A DNA stretch of 64,000 bases. Origin: Prorocentrum cordatum (Eukaryota; Sar; Dinophyceae; Prorocentrales; Prorocentraceae). Each line of letters begins with the position of its first letter. Within the stretch, counting starts at the first letter, position 1. Position numbers and translations under genes: made by a program. Positions 55,055 to 64,000 of this stretch are shown one piece after another. The notes below the pieces were generated by a model that saw only the letters and a list, made by a program, of their open reading frames with translations, was not told the origin of the DNA and did not search any database. Location: assembly GCA_963575745.1 (NCBI GenBank), contig CAUYUJ010019608.1, forward strand, positions 111,527 to 175,526. The letters run 5' to 3'.

Positions 55055-55249
55055 TATAGAATGCCGGGAACTGTCTGGCATGGGTTCCTTAGTAGGCCGC
55101 AGCCCACCTTCATCTGCACAAAGAAGACACCAAAACGGCCTGGACTCCTAGCAGGGCGCGGAGAAGGCCAACATCATTGATTCCCCGTAGGTAGGTGGTT
55201 CAAAGCTTTGGGCGCCTACACATTCTCGGACTTCGTTCAGCTCCAGACG

Positions 55250-55560
55250 TCTCCCAATACGGCCCCACAAGACCCACAAATGGCCCACGCATATCCCAAG
55301 ATGGCCCCAAGATAGCCAAAGAGGGCCCCCAGACGGGCCAGGACGGCCCCAAGAGAGCCCCACACTGGCCCAATCGGGCCCCGGGAGGGACCCAAGGCGG
55401 CTTCGGGGAGGCCCTCGACGCCCCGAGACGGCCCCGGGGTGGCCCCACGACGGCCGCAGGACCCCCCCCCAGACAGCAACGGTGGCTCCCGGACGGTCCA
55501 AGAGAGCTCTGAAACGGCCCCAAAAGGGGGCCCAAAATGACCCCATGGACCCCCAAGACC
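55250..55560 (+). repeat. GGCCCCAAGA minisatellite block
   Basis: CCCCAAGATGGCCCCAAGATAGCC-type units. Same family as 6600-7215 and 56260-56880; open frames in it are not genes. Confidence 0.75.
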
Positions 55561-57700
55561 GCTCCGCAGAAGCCCCGGAAAGAACTGAAGACGAGGGGTG
55601 AAGACCACGTAGACGAGAAGAGAGCCCCCGACACGCTGCGGAAGAGTGTGTCGCATGCGCTGCTCTCCCAAGCCTCTGGACACGAGGTGTCGCCACCCCG
55701 AGCAGTCGCCCCATCCCGAGCAGTCGCCAACCCAGCAAGGCGCTGGGCTGGAACGGTGACGGGACTAGGGGATTAGGGATCCGTGGATCTGGCGCGTGGG
55801 CGCCAGATCCACGGATCGGCGAAAGCTCGAAGGTGCCATCCCATGACATGAGGCCAAGGCCGCTCGATTTGGCGACAGAGCGCGCCATTTCTGTGCGGAA
55901 ACGGGACCTGTCGCTAATCCACGTGTCGCTAAGCCATATCTGCGCCTCCTCAATAGTAGCCACCAAGATTATCGATTTGGCCGATGTGATTTCCAAACTT
56001 CCTCTTCCACGTCAGCGGAAATCTGTAGAAATTCGCCAGCGTGCAGAAAGCCCTGCTGCTTTCTGTGCAATCTTCGGACTGTATTGGGGCCTCTTGGTTG
56101 GAATCCACCGATCCCCCGCCTGCCAGGGGTGAGAAGGCGTGTGAGCTGATTGGCTGTCCCCATCCCCCTCACACCCCCGCGGAGATCCGAAATTCCATTT
56201 GAACGGTGGGGGGGGCTATTCTCCAGCGCATCTCCCAGGCCGACTGAGCCTCCAAATCAACTCTCGGACGGCCCCAAGATGCCAAAGATGCCCTCAAAGA
56301 CGGCTCTAAAGCGCTCATACACGACCAAGACCCCCAAAGACAGCTCCAAGTGGCCCCCGAACCTCCAAAGGATGCCCGGAAGAGACCGAAAGCAGTCAAC
56401 AACTACTAGCTTGTTTTACGGTGACTTCTCGGCTGTTCGATTCCGATGGGCTTGTGAAGCTTCAGGACGGCTAGAGCTCAGAGAGGCCCAGAAGCACTCC
56501 AGTATAGCCCCGAATGTCACAACGGCGCCCCTAGATGATAGTGGCGAGGTTAGGGGGGGCCGGCTAAGGGGGAAACATCGAGCTTGAATCGGCGATGCAG
56601 TGTTGATAGATCGGCGAGATGCCCCCCATAGCGAATCCATGCATTTCTGGGCGGGTAAGGGCTCTTCTCAAAAGGGCCCAAGAAACAAATGTTCGGAATC
56701 CACGCGTGGGGGCCCTCATGTAAAACCCCCTCTTTCTGGACCAATGGCCTCCAGGATAGCTCCAAGAGGACCACAGCCCCCAACAGGGCCCCACAAAGCC
56801 GCACTAAGATCCCGAGGGCTCTCAAACGCAACCCCAGAAACCTCCAAGCTGACTCCAAGAGACACCTCAGAAGATCCGAAAGGTATGTAGTTACGCAGCC
56901 GTCTTCCTTTTGGGGGCCGGCGGAAGGGCGCCAGCACCTTGAGTCATATTGGAGCCAACCTTGTGCAACCTGGGTCCACCCAGAGGTGTCGGAGCCATCT
57001 TGGAAAGTCTGGTGCCTGTTCCATTGGGGCCTACGTGGCCCCTGGCGCTCTTCGATTTGGGCATGGACTGGACCAGATTTGGAACATAGTTGGACAAGAC
57101 TTGGTCCAGATTCGTCGCTTCACACGGGAGACGAGAAGCACGAGGAAGGGGAGGAGGAACAGCAAGGGCGAGGAGGAATATGAGGAAAGGCCAACTGCGA
57201 TGCAAACGCAGGAAACGTGAAATTTCAATGTCGCAGCTCCCAGGAAGAGACATCGAAGGGACGAGGTCGGCCCCCATACCAACCCCAGGAGTGGCAGTGT
57301 CGGAGCACGGCTACGGCTTGGGGGGCTGCAGGGCCCCCACTCTGGCACACGCCATTTGTGCTGAAACGCTGGTGCACAACATCCAGCAAATCAGGATCCG
57401 CTTCGAAGAGAATCGCGAATCCAAAAAGTGCCGCATCAGGCCAGCACGACCTCGACGAAGATTCGCATCAGGTGTCCAGCTACACGAGCACACAGAAGCG
57501 TTATGAGGGTGGGTTGTTGAATAAGGATGGGGTCCTGAAAGCCTCGGTTCCGCTTCCTGCTGCCACGCCCCATCCTCGGGAACCTAGCACACATCGGACC
57601 CCTGCTGCCTCTCACGGCGCCGCGACGAGCTCTCCAAGGGAGACGCAGCAAAGAGTGCTCACTGGTCGGGAAAAGTTAGTAGAAACCTGAAACAAATTAG
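55561..57700. other. Repeat-derived and unrecognised sequence
   Basis: Contains a 12-bp inverted pair GATCCGTGGATCTGGCGC/GCGCCAGATCCACGGATC at about 55778-55818 and diffuse GGCCCCAAGA units at 56260-56360 and 56730-56880. Phrases at 56540-56670 (GGGGGAAACATCGAGCTTGAATC, GCGATGCAGTG..GATCGGCGAG) resemble 2710-2830. No exon with convincing splice sites was seen. Confidence 0.4.
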
Positions 57701-58094
57701 GATGGCATCGGAAATAGCATGGGTTTCCGCCCGCTCCCACAAAACGAAAAGAAAGGGAAAACCGCTCGATGCCTTTGGCAGGAAGGCGCCGCAAGTAGAT
57801 GTGGGACCTTGGAGTCCAAAAATACCGAACTTCAACAACCGATGGACAATCACACATAATCACGAGCGGCGAACAGCTCCGTTGGCCGAATCCTCGCGGT
57901 CAGGATCTCAGGGCGAGATCCCGCGGATGCGCGGCCGTACGGTTGCGTTTCGCACGGGGCATCCGCGAAGAAACTCTCCGTCTGTATCCACGGGGTCGCG
58001 GCCCAGCGGCCCTGCCCGCGAGGCCGCGCGGATACTGCTCTTCGCCCGCGGAAGAGGAACGTTTGTCTTTTCCAAGAAGGAAGAGGAGGAATGG

Positions 58095-58590
58095 GATGAC
58101 GATGATGCTGATGATGCTGATGATGATGCTGATGATGCTGATGATGCTGATGCTGATGCTGATGCTGATGATGCTGATGCTGATGCTGATGTTGATGCTG
58201 ATACTGATGATGTTGAGAAGGATGACGACGGAGAGGGTGGAGGAGGAGGGAGAGGAGGATAGGGAGGCATATGCGGAGGAAGAAGAGAACGAGGAGGAGA
58301 AGGATGAGCAGATGGAAGAGGAGGAGAAGGAGGATGGGGAGGAGGAGGAGAGGGAGATGGAGGAGGAGGAGGAGGAAGAGGAGGAAGAAGAGGAGGATGG
58401 GGAGGAGGAGGAGAGGGAGATGGTGGAGGAGGAGGAGGTGGAGGTGGAGGAGGAGGAGGAGGAGGAGGAGGGGAAGGAGGAGGATGAGGAGGAGGAAGGG
58501 GAGGAGAGGGGGAGGAGCAGAAGAGGAGGACAGGGAGGAGCAGCAGAAGAGGAGCAGACGAGGAGGAAGCGAAGAACGACCATTTTCCTC
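58095..58590 (+). repeat. (GATGCT)n and GAGGAG purine tract
   Basis: GATGATGCT/GATGCT units at 58100-58215 and an imperfect GGAGGA tract at 58230-58570; Asp/Glu- and Arg-rich frames are artefacts. The tract lies directly downstream (minus strand) of the exon at 58593-58774. Confidence 0.9.
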
Positions 58591-58592
58591 AC

Positions 58593-58774
58593 TGGCGCGC
58601 CGGGGCCCTGGGCCGACCACCCCAGCGACTGCAACCGCGCCGCGAGCCCCGCCAGCTGCTCGGGCGCAAGCGAGATCACCGGCGCCGCCCCGACGCCGCT
58701 GGCGGCCACGGCGGAGCGCCAGCCGCCGGGCAGCCCGAGCGGCTCCTCTCGTGGGGGGAGGAGCACGGCCAGGA
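58593..58774 (-). CDS. Internal exon of an unrecognised protein
   Basis: Minus-strand 182-nt segment with acceptor GAGTTCAG (AG at 58775-58776) and donor GCGCCA|GTGAGG. Open in one frame with strong G/C third positions: LAVLLPPREEPLGLPGGWRS, AVAASGVGAAPVISLAPEQL, AGLAARLQSLGWSAQGPGAP. It ends in phase 0, matching the acceptor phase of the exon at 18365-18447. Repeat family S lies about 90 bases upstream in the presumed intron, as it does upstream of the last exon of the dimethyltransferase-like gene. The family is not recognised. It may be a downstream exon of the same transcription unit as the 62-63 kb gene or of a separate gene. Confidence 0.6.
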
Positions 58775-58864
58775 CTGAACTCGGGGAACCGATGCACAGT
58801 CGGAGCTCCTCACTGGATTGAGACGAAACCAGGACAAGGATAGAACCGGGTCAGGATACGTAAA

Positions 58865-58984
58865 CCCAGAATCTCTGAGGGCTGCGGTCCTTGAGGACGC
58901 CTCGGGCGCCACGGCCTTCTCGGAGCGTTCCCGAACGCTCTGAGAACGTTCCGAAACGCTCTGGAACGGATTCATCGTCCTAGC
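58865..58984 (-). repeat. Intron-type repeat S, copy 2
   Basis: Minus-strand copy starting GGCTAGGACGATGAATCC at 58984 and ending CCTCAGAGATTCTGGG. Its first eight bases form one arm of the target duplication of MITE copy 2. Confidence 0.65.
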
Positions 58985-59145
58985 CGTAGGTCGTGCATGT
59001 CCCCCTACAGGCGGATACGAAAAATTAAGAATACCAACAATAACAAAAACAATCAGAAATTGTCAAAAAGTCGTCCCCAGGCTATGTTCTTTATTATCTT
59101 TGACTATTCCCCCTGTAGAGGGACAGGCCCGACTGAATCCTAGCC
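58977..59145. mobile_element. hAT-like MITE, copy 2, with target duplications
   Basis: Element 58985-59137, 153 bp. Left end GTAGGTCGTGCATGTCCC and reverse complement of the right end TTCAGTCGGGCCTGTCCC are imperfect inverted repeats continuing into CCCTACAGG/CTCTACAGG. TCCTAGCC flanks both sides (58977-58984, 59138-59145). On the minus strand the site reads GGCTAGGA-element-GGCTAGGACGATGAATCC; repeat S copy 1 at 17919-18045 has the same site uninterrupted, which acts as the empty allele of the family. Confidence 0.8.
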
Positions 59146-59847
59146 CCGTCCGATGGTTTCTTGGATCGGAAGTGGGCCCTTCTGGCGGGGGGCCCAGTGC
59201 CGATCTGCACAATCCGCGCGGAGCATCGAGATTGTATATTTATGACATTTCCTCCTCCTCCTCCTCCTCCTCCTCGGACGATGACCAAGACTGAACGCGG
59301 AAGCGTCGGTGTGGCTCTTGGTCTTCGTCCGTCTGAGTCATCGCCTACTCTCGGGGAGATGTCGGACTCGGGTTCGGAGGGCCGCCAGGCAAATGACGGG
59401 CCCCAGTCTGAAATTTGACGCGGGTTCCAGCTGCACGCATTCCGAGTACTCAGGATTTCGTGATAAAGACGGGGGGGTCACATTTGGGGGGAGATCTGAT
59501 TTGAGCTGTCTTGGAGGGTTCCAGTAGGGTCCGGGCAGAAGGCCGCCCTTTATGGCTGGACTTGGGGGTGTCTAAAACTGCTAATCTGGGAGCGGTGTGA
59601 CCCCCTCCCATTTATTTCGAAATCTGGAATAAACTGTGCCGTCAAAATCCAAGACGGGCCCGTCCGAAAGCGGCGGCTAACCCGAGCTCTGTCGGCCTCG
59701 AGTCTTACGTCTCCGTAAAACTCGTGGAGCAACATCGAGAATCGAGAATCGGCGACGGCCAGCAAGGACAATGGCCAAGGTCCACGTCGACAAACTTCAG
59801 TGCCATGGTCAGCGCGAATTCTCCAGACCATCGTCGTATTCATTTCT
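59146..59847. other. No gene recognised
   Basis: Short (CTC)n run at 59249-59275. Nothing else recognised. Confidence 0.4.
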
Positions 59848-59930
59848 CGGAAAGGGCGCGGGCCCAGGGTTCTGTTGTAGTTTTGTTCCACTGTCCCTGG
59901 TGCCATGTTCGAAGAGGGCTGCCAGATGTC
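59848..59930 (+). repeat. Dispersed module M, copy 5 (5' part)
   Basis: TTTCTCGGAAAGGGCGCGGG, CCAGGGTTCTGTTGTAGTTT and CCTGGTGCCATGTTCGAAGA match copies 2 and 3; the 3' half is missing. Confidence 0.6.
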
Positions 59931-60229
59931 CGTTCGGTACATAACAATATCAACTCACAAGCTGCTTGCAAGAATTTCGCGCGTACCCGCTCGGATCGCC
60001 GATACGCTTCGGAAGAAAAACGCAACGCGTTTTTAGTTGCGCAGAATATGCCATGAATAACGATGTCTGGAGGCCCTAAACTTGCACAGCAAACTACCAA
60101 TGTTTAACTTGTTGCATGCCCGCTCGAGGACGGCGCGACCTGCGCGAAGAAGTTCCGAGGGTGCCTCGAGCGTAACGCTTGTTCTGCAAAACTTGAGCGG
60201 CTTGCGCCCCAGAACGCCCAGGGGGTACT

Positions 60230-61470
60230 TGGAATGCGGACGCGCGTGGTTCTAAACCCGCATGAGCGGGACAAGCGTGAAAACACGTGGGTCGTAACGC
60301 CCGAAGGCGGGACAAGCGTGAAAACACTTGGGCTCGCAACACCTCAGAGCGGGACGTACCGTGAAAACGCGCGGGATCCGAACTCCGCAGGACGGGGCAA
60401 ACGTGAGCACACTTCGGTTCCGAACGCCCCAAGGCGGGACGAGCGCGAACGCACGTGGGATACGAACGCTTCAGAGCGGAACGGGCGTGAAAACACTTCG
60501 GTTCCGAACGCCCCAGAGCGGGACAAACATGAGAACACTTGGGGCTCCTAACGCCCCAGAGCGGGACAAGCGTAAAAAACACTTTGGCTCCTAACGCTGC
60601 AGAGCCAGATAAGCCTGAAACCACGTCGGTTCCTAACGCCCTCAGAGCGGAACAATCGTGGACTCCGTGGACACACACAGGTTACTAAAGCCCCAGAGCG
60701 GGACAAGCGTGAAAACACATGGGTCCTAACACCCCAGAGCGGGACAAAAGTGAAAGCACCTGGCTTCCAAACGCCCTAGAGAGGGACAAGCGTGACAAAA
60801 GCATGGGTTCCGAACGCCTCAGAACGCCCCTGAGCGGAGCAAGCGTGAAAACACTTGGGCTCCGAACGCCCCGGAGCGAGACAAACATGAAAATACTTAG
60901 GTTCCTAACGCCTCAGAGCGGGACAAGCATGACAAACACATGGGTCCCTAAGACCCCAGAGCAGGGCACACGTCAAAACACGTAAGTTCCTAATGCCCTA
61001 GAGCGCGACCATTGTGAAAAACATGGGTTGCTAACGCATCACGAGCGGGACAAGCGTGAAAAACACATGGGTTCCTAAACGCCTTCAAGCGGGACAAACA
61101 TGAAAACACAGTAATTCTAACGCCCCAGAGCGGGTCAAGCGTGAAAACAAGTGGGCTCCTAACGCCCCAGACAGGGACAAGCGTGAATCCACATGGGCTC
61201 CTAACGCCCCAGAGCGGGACAAGCGTGAACGACACATGGGTCCCTTAGACCCCAGAGCGGGACAAGCGTGAAACCACCTGGCTTCCTAACGCCCTAGAGC
61301 GGGAAAATTATGAAACCGCATGGGTTCCTAATTAGCGCTTCAGAGCGGGACACAACGTGAAACGCACATGGGATTCTACTGCCGCGGGACAGGACAAACG
61401 TGACAACACTTGGGTCCCAACGCCTCAAGACGGGACAAGCGTGAAAACACATGTGTTCCCATTGCCACAG
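60230..61470 (+). repeat. Tandem array, ~42-bp unit
   Basis: Unit CCTAACGCCCCAGAGCGGGA followed by CAAGCGTGAAAACACATGGG, about 29 copies with point changes and small indels. Confidence 0.92.
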
Positions 61471-61489
61471 CGTACCATACGAAGGAACG

Positions 61490-61910
61490 CGGCCCTGGGA
61501 GCGCAAATCCAGAGTCATTTCAAGGGATCTTGGGCATGGGACCGCGGACGCAGCGTAATTACAAGGGATCGGGGCTCTCGGAAACGTTCCCTCGCACGTT
61601 CTGTGGCGCGTCCCCTGGGCGCGTCAGCGGCGCGCCCACTGGCACGTCCGCTGGCACGTTCTGAGGCAATTCCCCTGGGACGTTCCGTGGCGAATCCCCT
61701 GGAGCGTCGCCATGGCACATCGGGCGGCGAGTCCCTTGGCACGTCCCCTGGCACGTCCACTGACACGTTCCGTGGCGCGTCCGCTGATACTTGCGGCGCG
61801 GCTCAGCGCAGAGCAGCACAACACAGCCCCGGGCACAGTATCATCACCACTGATATCCTCAGCACTGCCACCGCCCATCGCCCAATTGAGGTGCTTGGAA
61901 ACGATTCCTT
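61490..61910 (+). repeat. Fragments of the 10-14 kb arrays
   Basis: Contains GCGCGGACGCAGCGTAATT (42-bp array phrase, 61538-61560), a GTCCCCTGGCACGTC block (61590-61780) and CGCCCAATTGAGGTGCTTGG (61880), in the same order as at 12.5-14.1 kb. Confidence 0.7.
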
Positions 61911-62061
61911 TCCAGGTTCGTGGTTCGATCAAGGCCATAACGTCGACAACCAAAGATTTCGACCAATTCCCTTCCATCCTGAGTCGTGTTTCGATGGTCG
62001 CGGGGCCCAGCGAGAGCGCCCGAGGCTGAAAATAGCAAAACGCCCCGCGTCGTGTTTTTGT

Positions 62062-62233
62062 TCACGACGCGAGGGGTCTGGGTCTGGTCTCCTCATGCTC
62101 AGCGTGTTTCTTCCGCCGATCCTCGCTCTGCGCAAGCATCTCCTCCGCGCCGAGCCCGCGCGCTGGACCTCGCGCGCCATCCAGGAGCCCGCGCAGCAGC
62201 CGCTCCAGCACGGCAGGGTGGACGGCAGAACCT
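62062..62233 (-). CDS. rRNA adenine dimethyltransferase-like gene, last exon seen
   Basis: Acceptor GTCTCAG precedes 62233. The open frame of 172 nt runs to TGA at 62062-62064 and joins in phase to the preceding exon (GG + A). It reads GSAVHPAVLERLLRGLLDGA ... GLGAEEMLAQSEDRRKKHAE. The helix rich in Leu/Arg and the 'LGAEEMLA' segment are plausible for the C-terminal helical domain, but the usual FSQRRKTLR motif is not seen, so either the C-terminus is divergent or a further exon exists. Repeat S lies 35-140 bases upstream in the intron. Confidence 0.6.
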
Positions 62234-62265
62234 CTGAGACGGGACAGGGATCAATAGGAGCTCTC

Positions 62266-62372
62266 TGAGATCTCGCGGCTCTGGAGGATGTATCGGGCGC
62301 CGCGGCCTTCTCGACGCGTTCCCGAGCGCTCCGAGAGCGTTCCGCAACGCTGTGGAACGAGACTGTCCATGT
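62266..62372 (-). repeat. Intron-type repeat S, copy 3
   Basis: Minus-strand TTCCACAGCGTTGCGGAACG through GCGGCGCCCGATACATCCTC and CGAGATCTCAGAGAG, inside the last intron of the dimethyltransferase-like gene. Confidence 0.6.
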
Positions 62373-62412
62373 CATGGCCGCTAGCCCCGCCCGACCTCCT
62401 TCGCTGCGGCAC

Positions 62413-62466
62413 CCGCCCGGGAGCGGCTCCAGCGAAACCACGGCCGAGTCCACCTTCGGCGCTGGG
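62413..62466 (-). CDS. rRNA adenine dimethyltransferase-like gene, PKVDSAVV exon
   Basis: A 54-nt exon between acceptor CCTTCAG and donor GGGCGG|GTGCCG. It reads PAPKVDSAVVSLEPLPG. F-x-P-x-P-K-V-D-S-A-V-V is the signature just after the catalytic domain of KsgA/Dim1/TFB1M enzymes, and this exon supplies the SPAPKVDSAVV part. The phase fits both neighbours. Confidence 0.8.
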
Positions 62467-62669
62467 CTGAAGGCCGAAGAACAAAGCATGGCACAAGCAC
62501 GAGCTTTCGGTGGCCGAGGCGGATTTCTTGGGTCGGCGCCGGAACCCCCTGGCGGCGCCTCCGACGCCGACCCTGGCGCGCTCCGCGCGTCAGGGAGGGG
62601 GGTCCAGCGCCGATCCGCGAAAGCAGCGCGGACCTCCGAAAGTTTACTCATGCCATCTTGTTGCTCCCC

Positions 62670-62898
62670 GAGAAGAGCTGCGCTGGGACCGCCCCCTCAA
62701 CCAGCCTGCGGCTGCCGCAGAGACAGGCCGCCAGCGCCGAGACTCTCCCGTACTTCATGCTGCCGGGCGCTGCCAGGAGCCTGCGGGCAAACTCGGCCTG
62801 GACCAGCAGCACGATGCGCCGGAGGGGCGGGACCTGGAGAAGCAGGCGGCAGACGATGGCGGTCGAGATGCGGTAGGGGATGTTTCCAGCCACCACCT
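62670..62898 (-). CDS. rRNA adenine dimethyltransferase-like gene, NIPY exon
   Basis: Acceptor CCCCCAG, then VVAGNIPYRISTAIVCRLLL, IVLLVQAEFARRLLAAPGSM, KYGRVSALAACLCGS and VEGAVPAQLF. N-I-P-Y is motif IV, the adenine-binding N-(L/I)-P-(Y/F); the following hydrophobic strand, the 'Q.EFA.RL...PGS..YGR.S.L' helix pair and 'VPA..F' match the family closely. The donor is not GT: the exon ends at about 62670 (TTCTC before GGGGAG), judged from phase and homology. Such donors occur in dinoflagellates. Confidence 0.85.
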
Positions 62899-63050
62899 CT
62901 GGGGGAACCAAAAGATGTACCCATACCGCTGCTCTCTGGACCTCTCCCGGGATCCTCTCCGACCAGGATGTGGAAATTAATCCAACCGTGGCGAAAACCA
63001 GGGAAAGGCAGCGGTATCAGTACGGCAAGTTCGTGCGGCGTCGGCACGCG
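62884..63050 (+). repeat. Dispersed repeat family F1, copy 3, intronic
   Basis: CTCTCCGACCAGGATGTGGA, AATCCAACCGTGGCGAAAAC and GGCAGCGGTATCAGTACGG match the 4.9 and 22.4 kb copies. It starts at the intron edge next to the NIPY exon. Confidence 0.6.
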
Positions 63051-63261
63051 CAAAGGTTTTCGACACCGCGTCGATCGTTCAACCTTGAACCGATCGCGGT
63101 CCCGATCTTTAAAAACTGAATTCCGCCGTGTCCCGTGGCGTCACCGCGTCCCTCGGTGCTTCCGCGCCGCAGAATTCACCCTGGAACGCCTTCGCTGGCG
63201 TCACCGGCGCGCCAACGCCGCATGAACCCACCGTGCTTTTGTCGCCCTCTGAGCCTGACAC

Positions 63262-63533
63262 TCCCCAGGGACGGAGGCGCACGACAGCACGTCTCCATGG
63301 AGCAGCGCGCAGCGCGCGCCCGCCGGCAGCGCGGCCAGCGCCTCCGCCCACTCTCGGCGCGCCCACCCCGCCGCCCCGGGCGGCAGCAGCCTCGCCGCGA
63401 CGCCGGCGCGCACGAGAGCGCCGCGGCGCAGGGCGGCCTGCAGCATGTCGCCATCGATCTCGAAGCCGACCACCCGCTCGCAGCCGGGGCGCGCTAGCAG
63501 CGCCTCTGTCAGCGCGCCGTCGCCCACGCCGAC
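63262..63533 (-). CDS. rRNA adenine dimethyltransferase-like gene, SAM-binding exon
   Basis: This gene encodes a KsgA/Dim1/TFB1M-type enzyme that uses SAM to dimethylate two adenines in the last helix of small-subunit rRNA. The exon begins after a CCCAAG acceptor and reads VGVGDGALTEALL (motif I, G-x-G-x-G), CERVVGFEIDGDMLQAA (motif II, acidic residue for the SAM ribose), an Ala/Arg-rich insert longer than usual, and CALLHGDVLSCASVPGE (motif III). The last codon is completed by the next exon, which starts with VVAGNIPY, giving a continuous family match. The donor is ambiguous over an AG shared by both junctions. The N-terminal part lies beyond the window. Cytosolic, mitochondrial or plastid targeting cannot be judged without it. 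Confidence 0.8.
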
Positions 63534-64000
63534 CTTGGGCGCGAATGAATGGGGGGCGCGGCAAATTGGTGCGGTGGGGAGCAAGGGCCCTCTTCAGACC
63601 CTGTAGAGGCCCCCTTCGGGGCCCTGAAGGGCCCTTTCTCTGCACCCATCGCTGCCCCCCCCCCCCCCCCACATGTATCTTAGCGGCGCGCACGGGGTGG
63701 TAGGGGGAGGGCGGTAGGGGGCGGGCGCGCCTTCCCCCCTCCCCTACCCCCCTCCGCGCGTGTCTGAGCATCGCCCCCCCCAGTCCGTCGCCCACGCCGA
63801 CCTCGGGTGCAAATTCATGGGGAGGCGATGATTGGTGGGGGGCGGGCAAAGGTGCCCTTGTCAGAGGGCCCCTTTCTGGCCCTGAAGGGCCCCTCCTCTG
63901 CAGCCCTCGCTGCACCCCCCTATGCCTCGCCCCCCCGCCTCCTTGCGCGCCCTCCTCCTCCTCCTCCTCCTCCCCCTCCCCCTCCTCCTACCCCTCCTCC
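63534..64000. repeat. Intron with tandem duplication, including a copy of the exon edge
   Basis: GTCGCCCACGCCGACCTTGG with ATTCATGGGG-like sequence at 63519-63555 recurs at 63787-63825 (GTCGCCCACGCCGACCTCGG). In both cases it is followed by GGGCCCTTTCTGGCCCTGAAGGGCCC-like hairpins and a C-rich run, a ~270-bp duplication. The second copy repeats the start of the SAM-binding exon (VGVGDG) but is not followed by coding sequence. The window ends in a (CTC)n tract. Confidence 0.65.

Larger units (their letters stand above)
39377..55060 (-). mobile_element. Ty1/copia-type LTR retroelement, 15.7 kb, decayed
   Basis: Two long terminal repeats (39383-39636 and 54794-55054) enclose a minus-strand coding region. 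TATAGA directly outside both ends (39377-39382 and 55055-55060) is a target-site duplication, so the two LTRs were inserted as one unit. A primer binding site follows the 5' LTR. Domains on the minus strand, 5' to 3': Gag, basic and zinc-knuckle region, unknown region, Tpt1/KptA-like, proline-rich linker, RING-like, aspartic protease, unknown, DNA-methyltransferase-like, integrase, reverse transcriptase, RNase H. Protease-integrase-RT-RNase H order is that of Ty1/copia. Most domains carry stops or frameshifts and the LTRs differ at roughly one position in seven by eye, so this is an old, inactive copy. Its length is about three times a typical copia element. Confidence 0.93.

Noticed and set aside
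57850-58821. Asp/Glu-rich and Leu/His-rich frames up to 340 codons
   Set aside because: Produced by GATGCT and GGAGGA tracts; only the 58593-58774 part has exon-like borders and codon use.
63656-63671. Long C run (and the G run at 29088-29101) as biological signals
   Set aside because: Homopolymers of this length are error-prone in sequencing and sit in low-complexity sequence.

Overview
This window looks like nuclear DNA of a dinoflagellate; species not resolvable by eye. The reasons are: very repetitive, GC-rich sequence with kilobase-scale simple-sequence tracts; a few short GC-rich exons, some with GC or other non-GT donors, stranded in long repetitive introns or spacers; and a large Ty1/copia-type retroelement whose order of domains (Gag, basic/zinc-knuckle, RING-like, protease, methyltransferase-like, integrase, RT, RNase H) matches polyproteins I recall from dinoflagellate genomes. 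No bacterial-style operons, rRNA, tRNA or CRISPR are supported.

Layout. 0-14.4 kb: tandem and dispersed repeats (72-bp array at 0.7-1.5 kb, CACGTG-bearing arrays at 6.2-8.7 kb, higher-order arrays at 8.8-14.2 kb), with one candidate terminal exon on the minus strand at 2.0-2.26 kb. 14.4-19.3 kb: two well-bounded minus-strand exons (14458-14568, 18365-18447) set in AGT, CCT and GTC/GCC microsatellites, plus a hAT-like MITE (18.1-18.27 kb) and a GATC-rich element. 19.3-39.2 kb: repeats only, including a ~500-bp family in both orientations whose Asp-rich reading frame stays open, and more CACGTG arrays. 39.38-55.05 kb: a 15.7-kb LTR retroelement on the minus strand with two ~255-bp LTRs, a 6-bp target duplication and a tRNA-type primer binding site. 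It is a decayed copy, with stops and frameshifts in most domains. Besides the usual Gag-Pol it carries a DNA-methyltransferase-like domain, a RING-H2-like domain and, newly recognised here, a Tpt1/KptA-like RNA 2'-phosphotransferase domain.

The most unusual signal is a 14-nt hairpin, GCRGG-(four-base loop)-CCTGC, present about 27 times inside this retroelement on its coding strand (seven identical copies). It usually reads Ala-Gly-Gln-Pro-Ala, shows compensatory stem changes, is missing from the RT and most of the RNase H region, and was not seen elsewhere in the window. It behaves like a proliferating palindromic mini-element, or a recurrent RNA structure, inside the coding region.

55-64 kb: repeats, a further minus-strand exon (58593-58774), a second MITE copy with an empty-site comparison inside the window, and the 3' part of a spliced KsgA/Dim1-type rRNA adenine dimethyltransferase gene (four exons, 62062-63533) whose introns hold dispersed repeat families. 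The exons at 58.6, 18.4 and 14.5 kb are phase-compatible and could belong to one very long minus-strand gene whose intron hosts the retroelement; this is inference.
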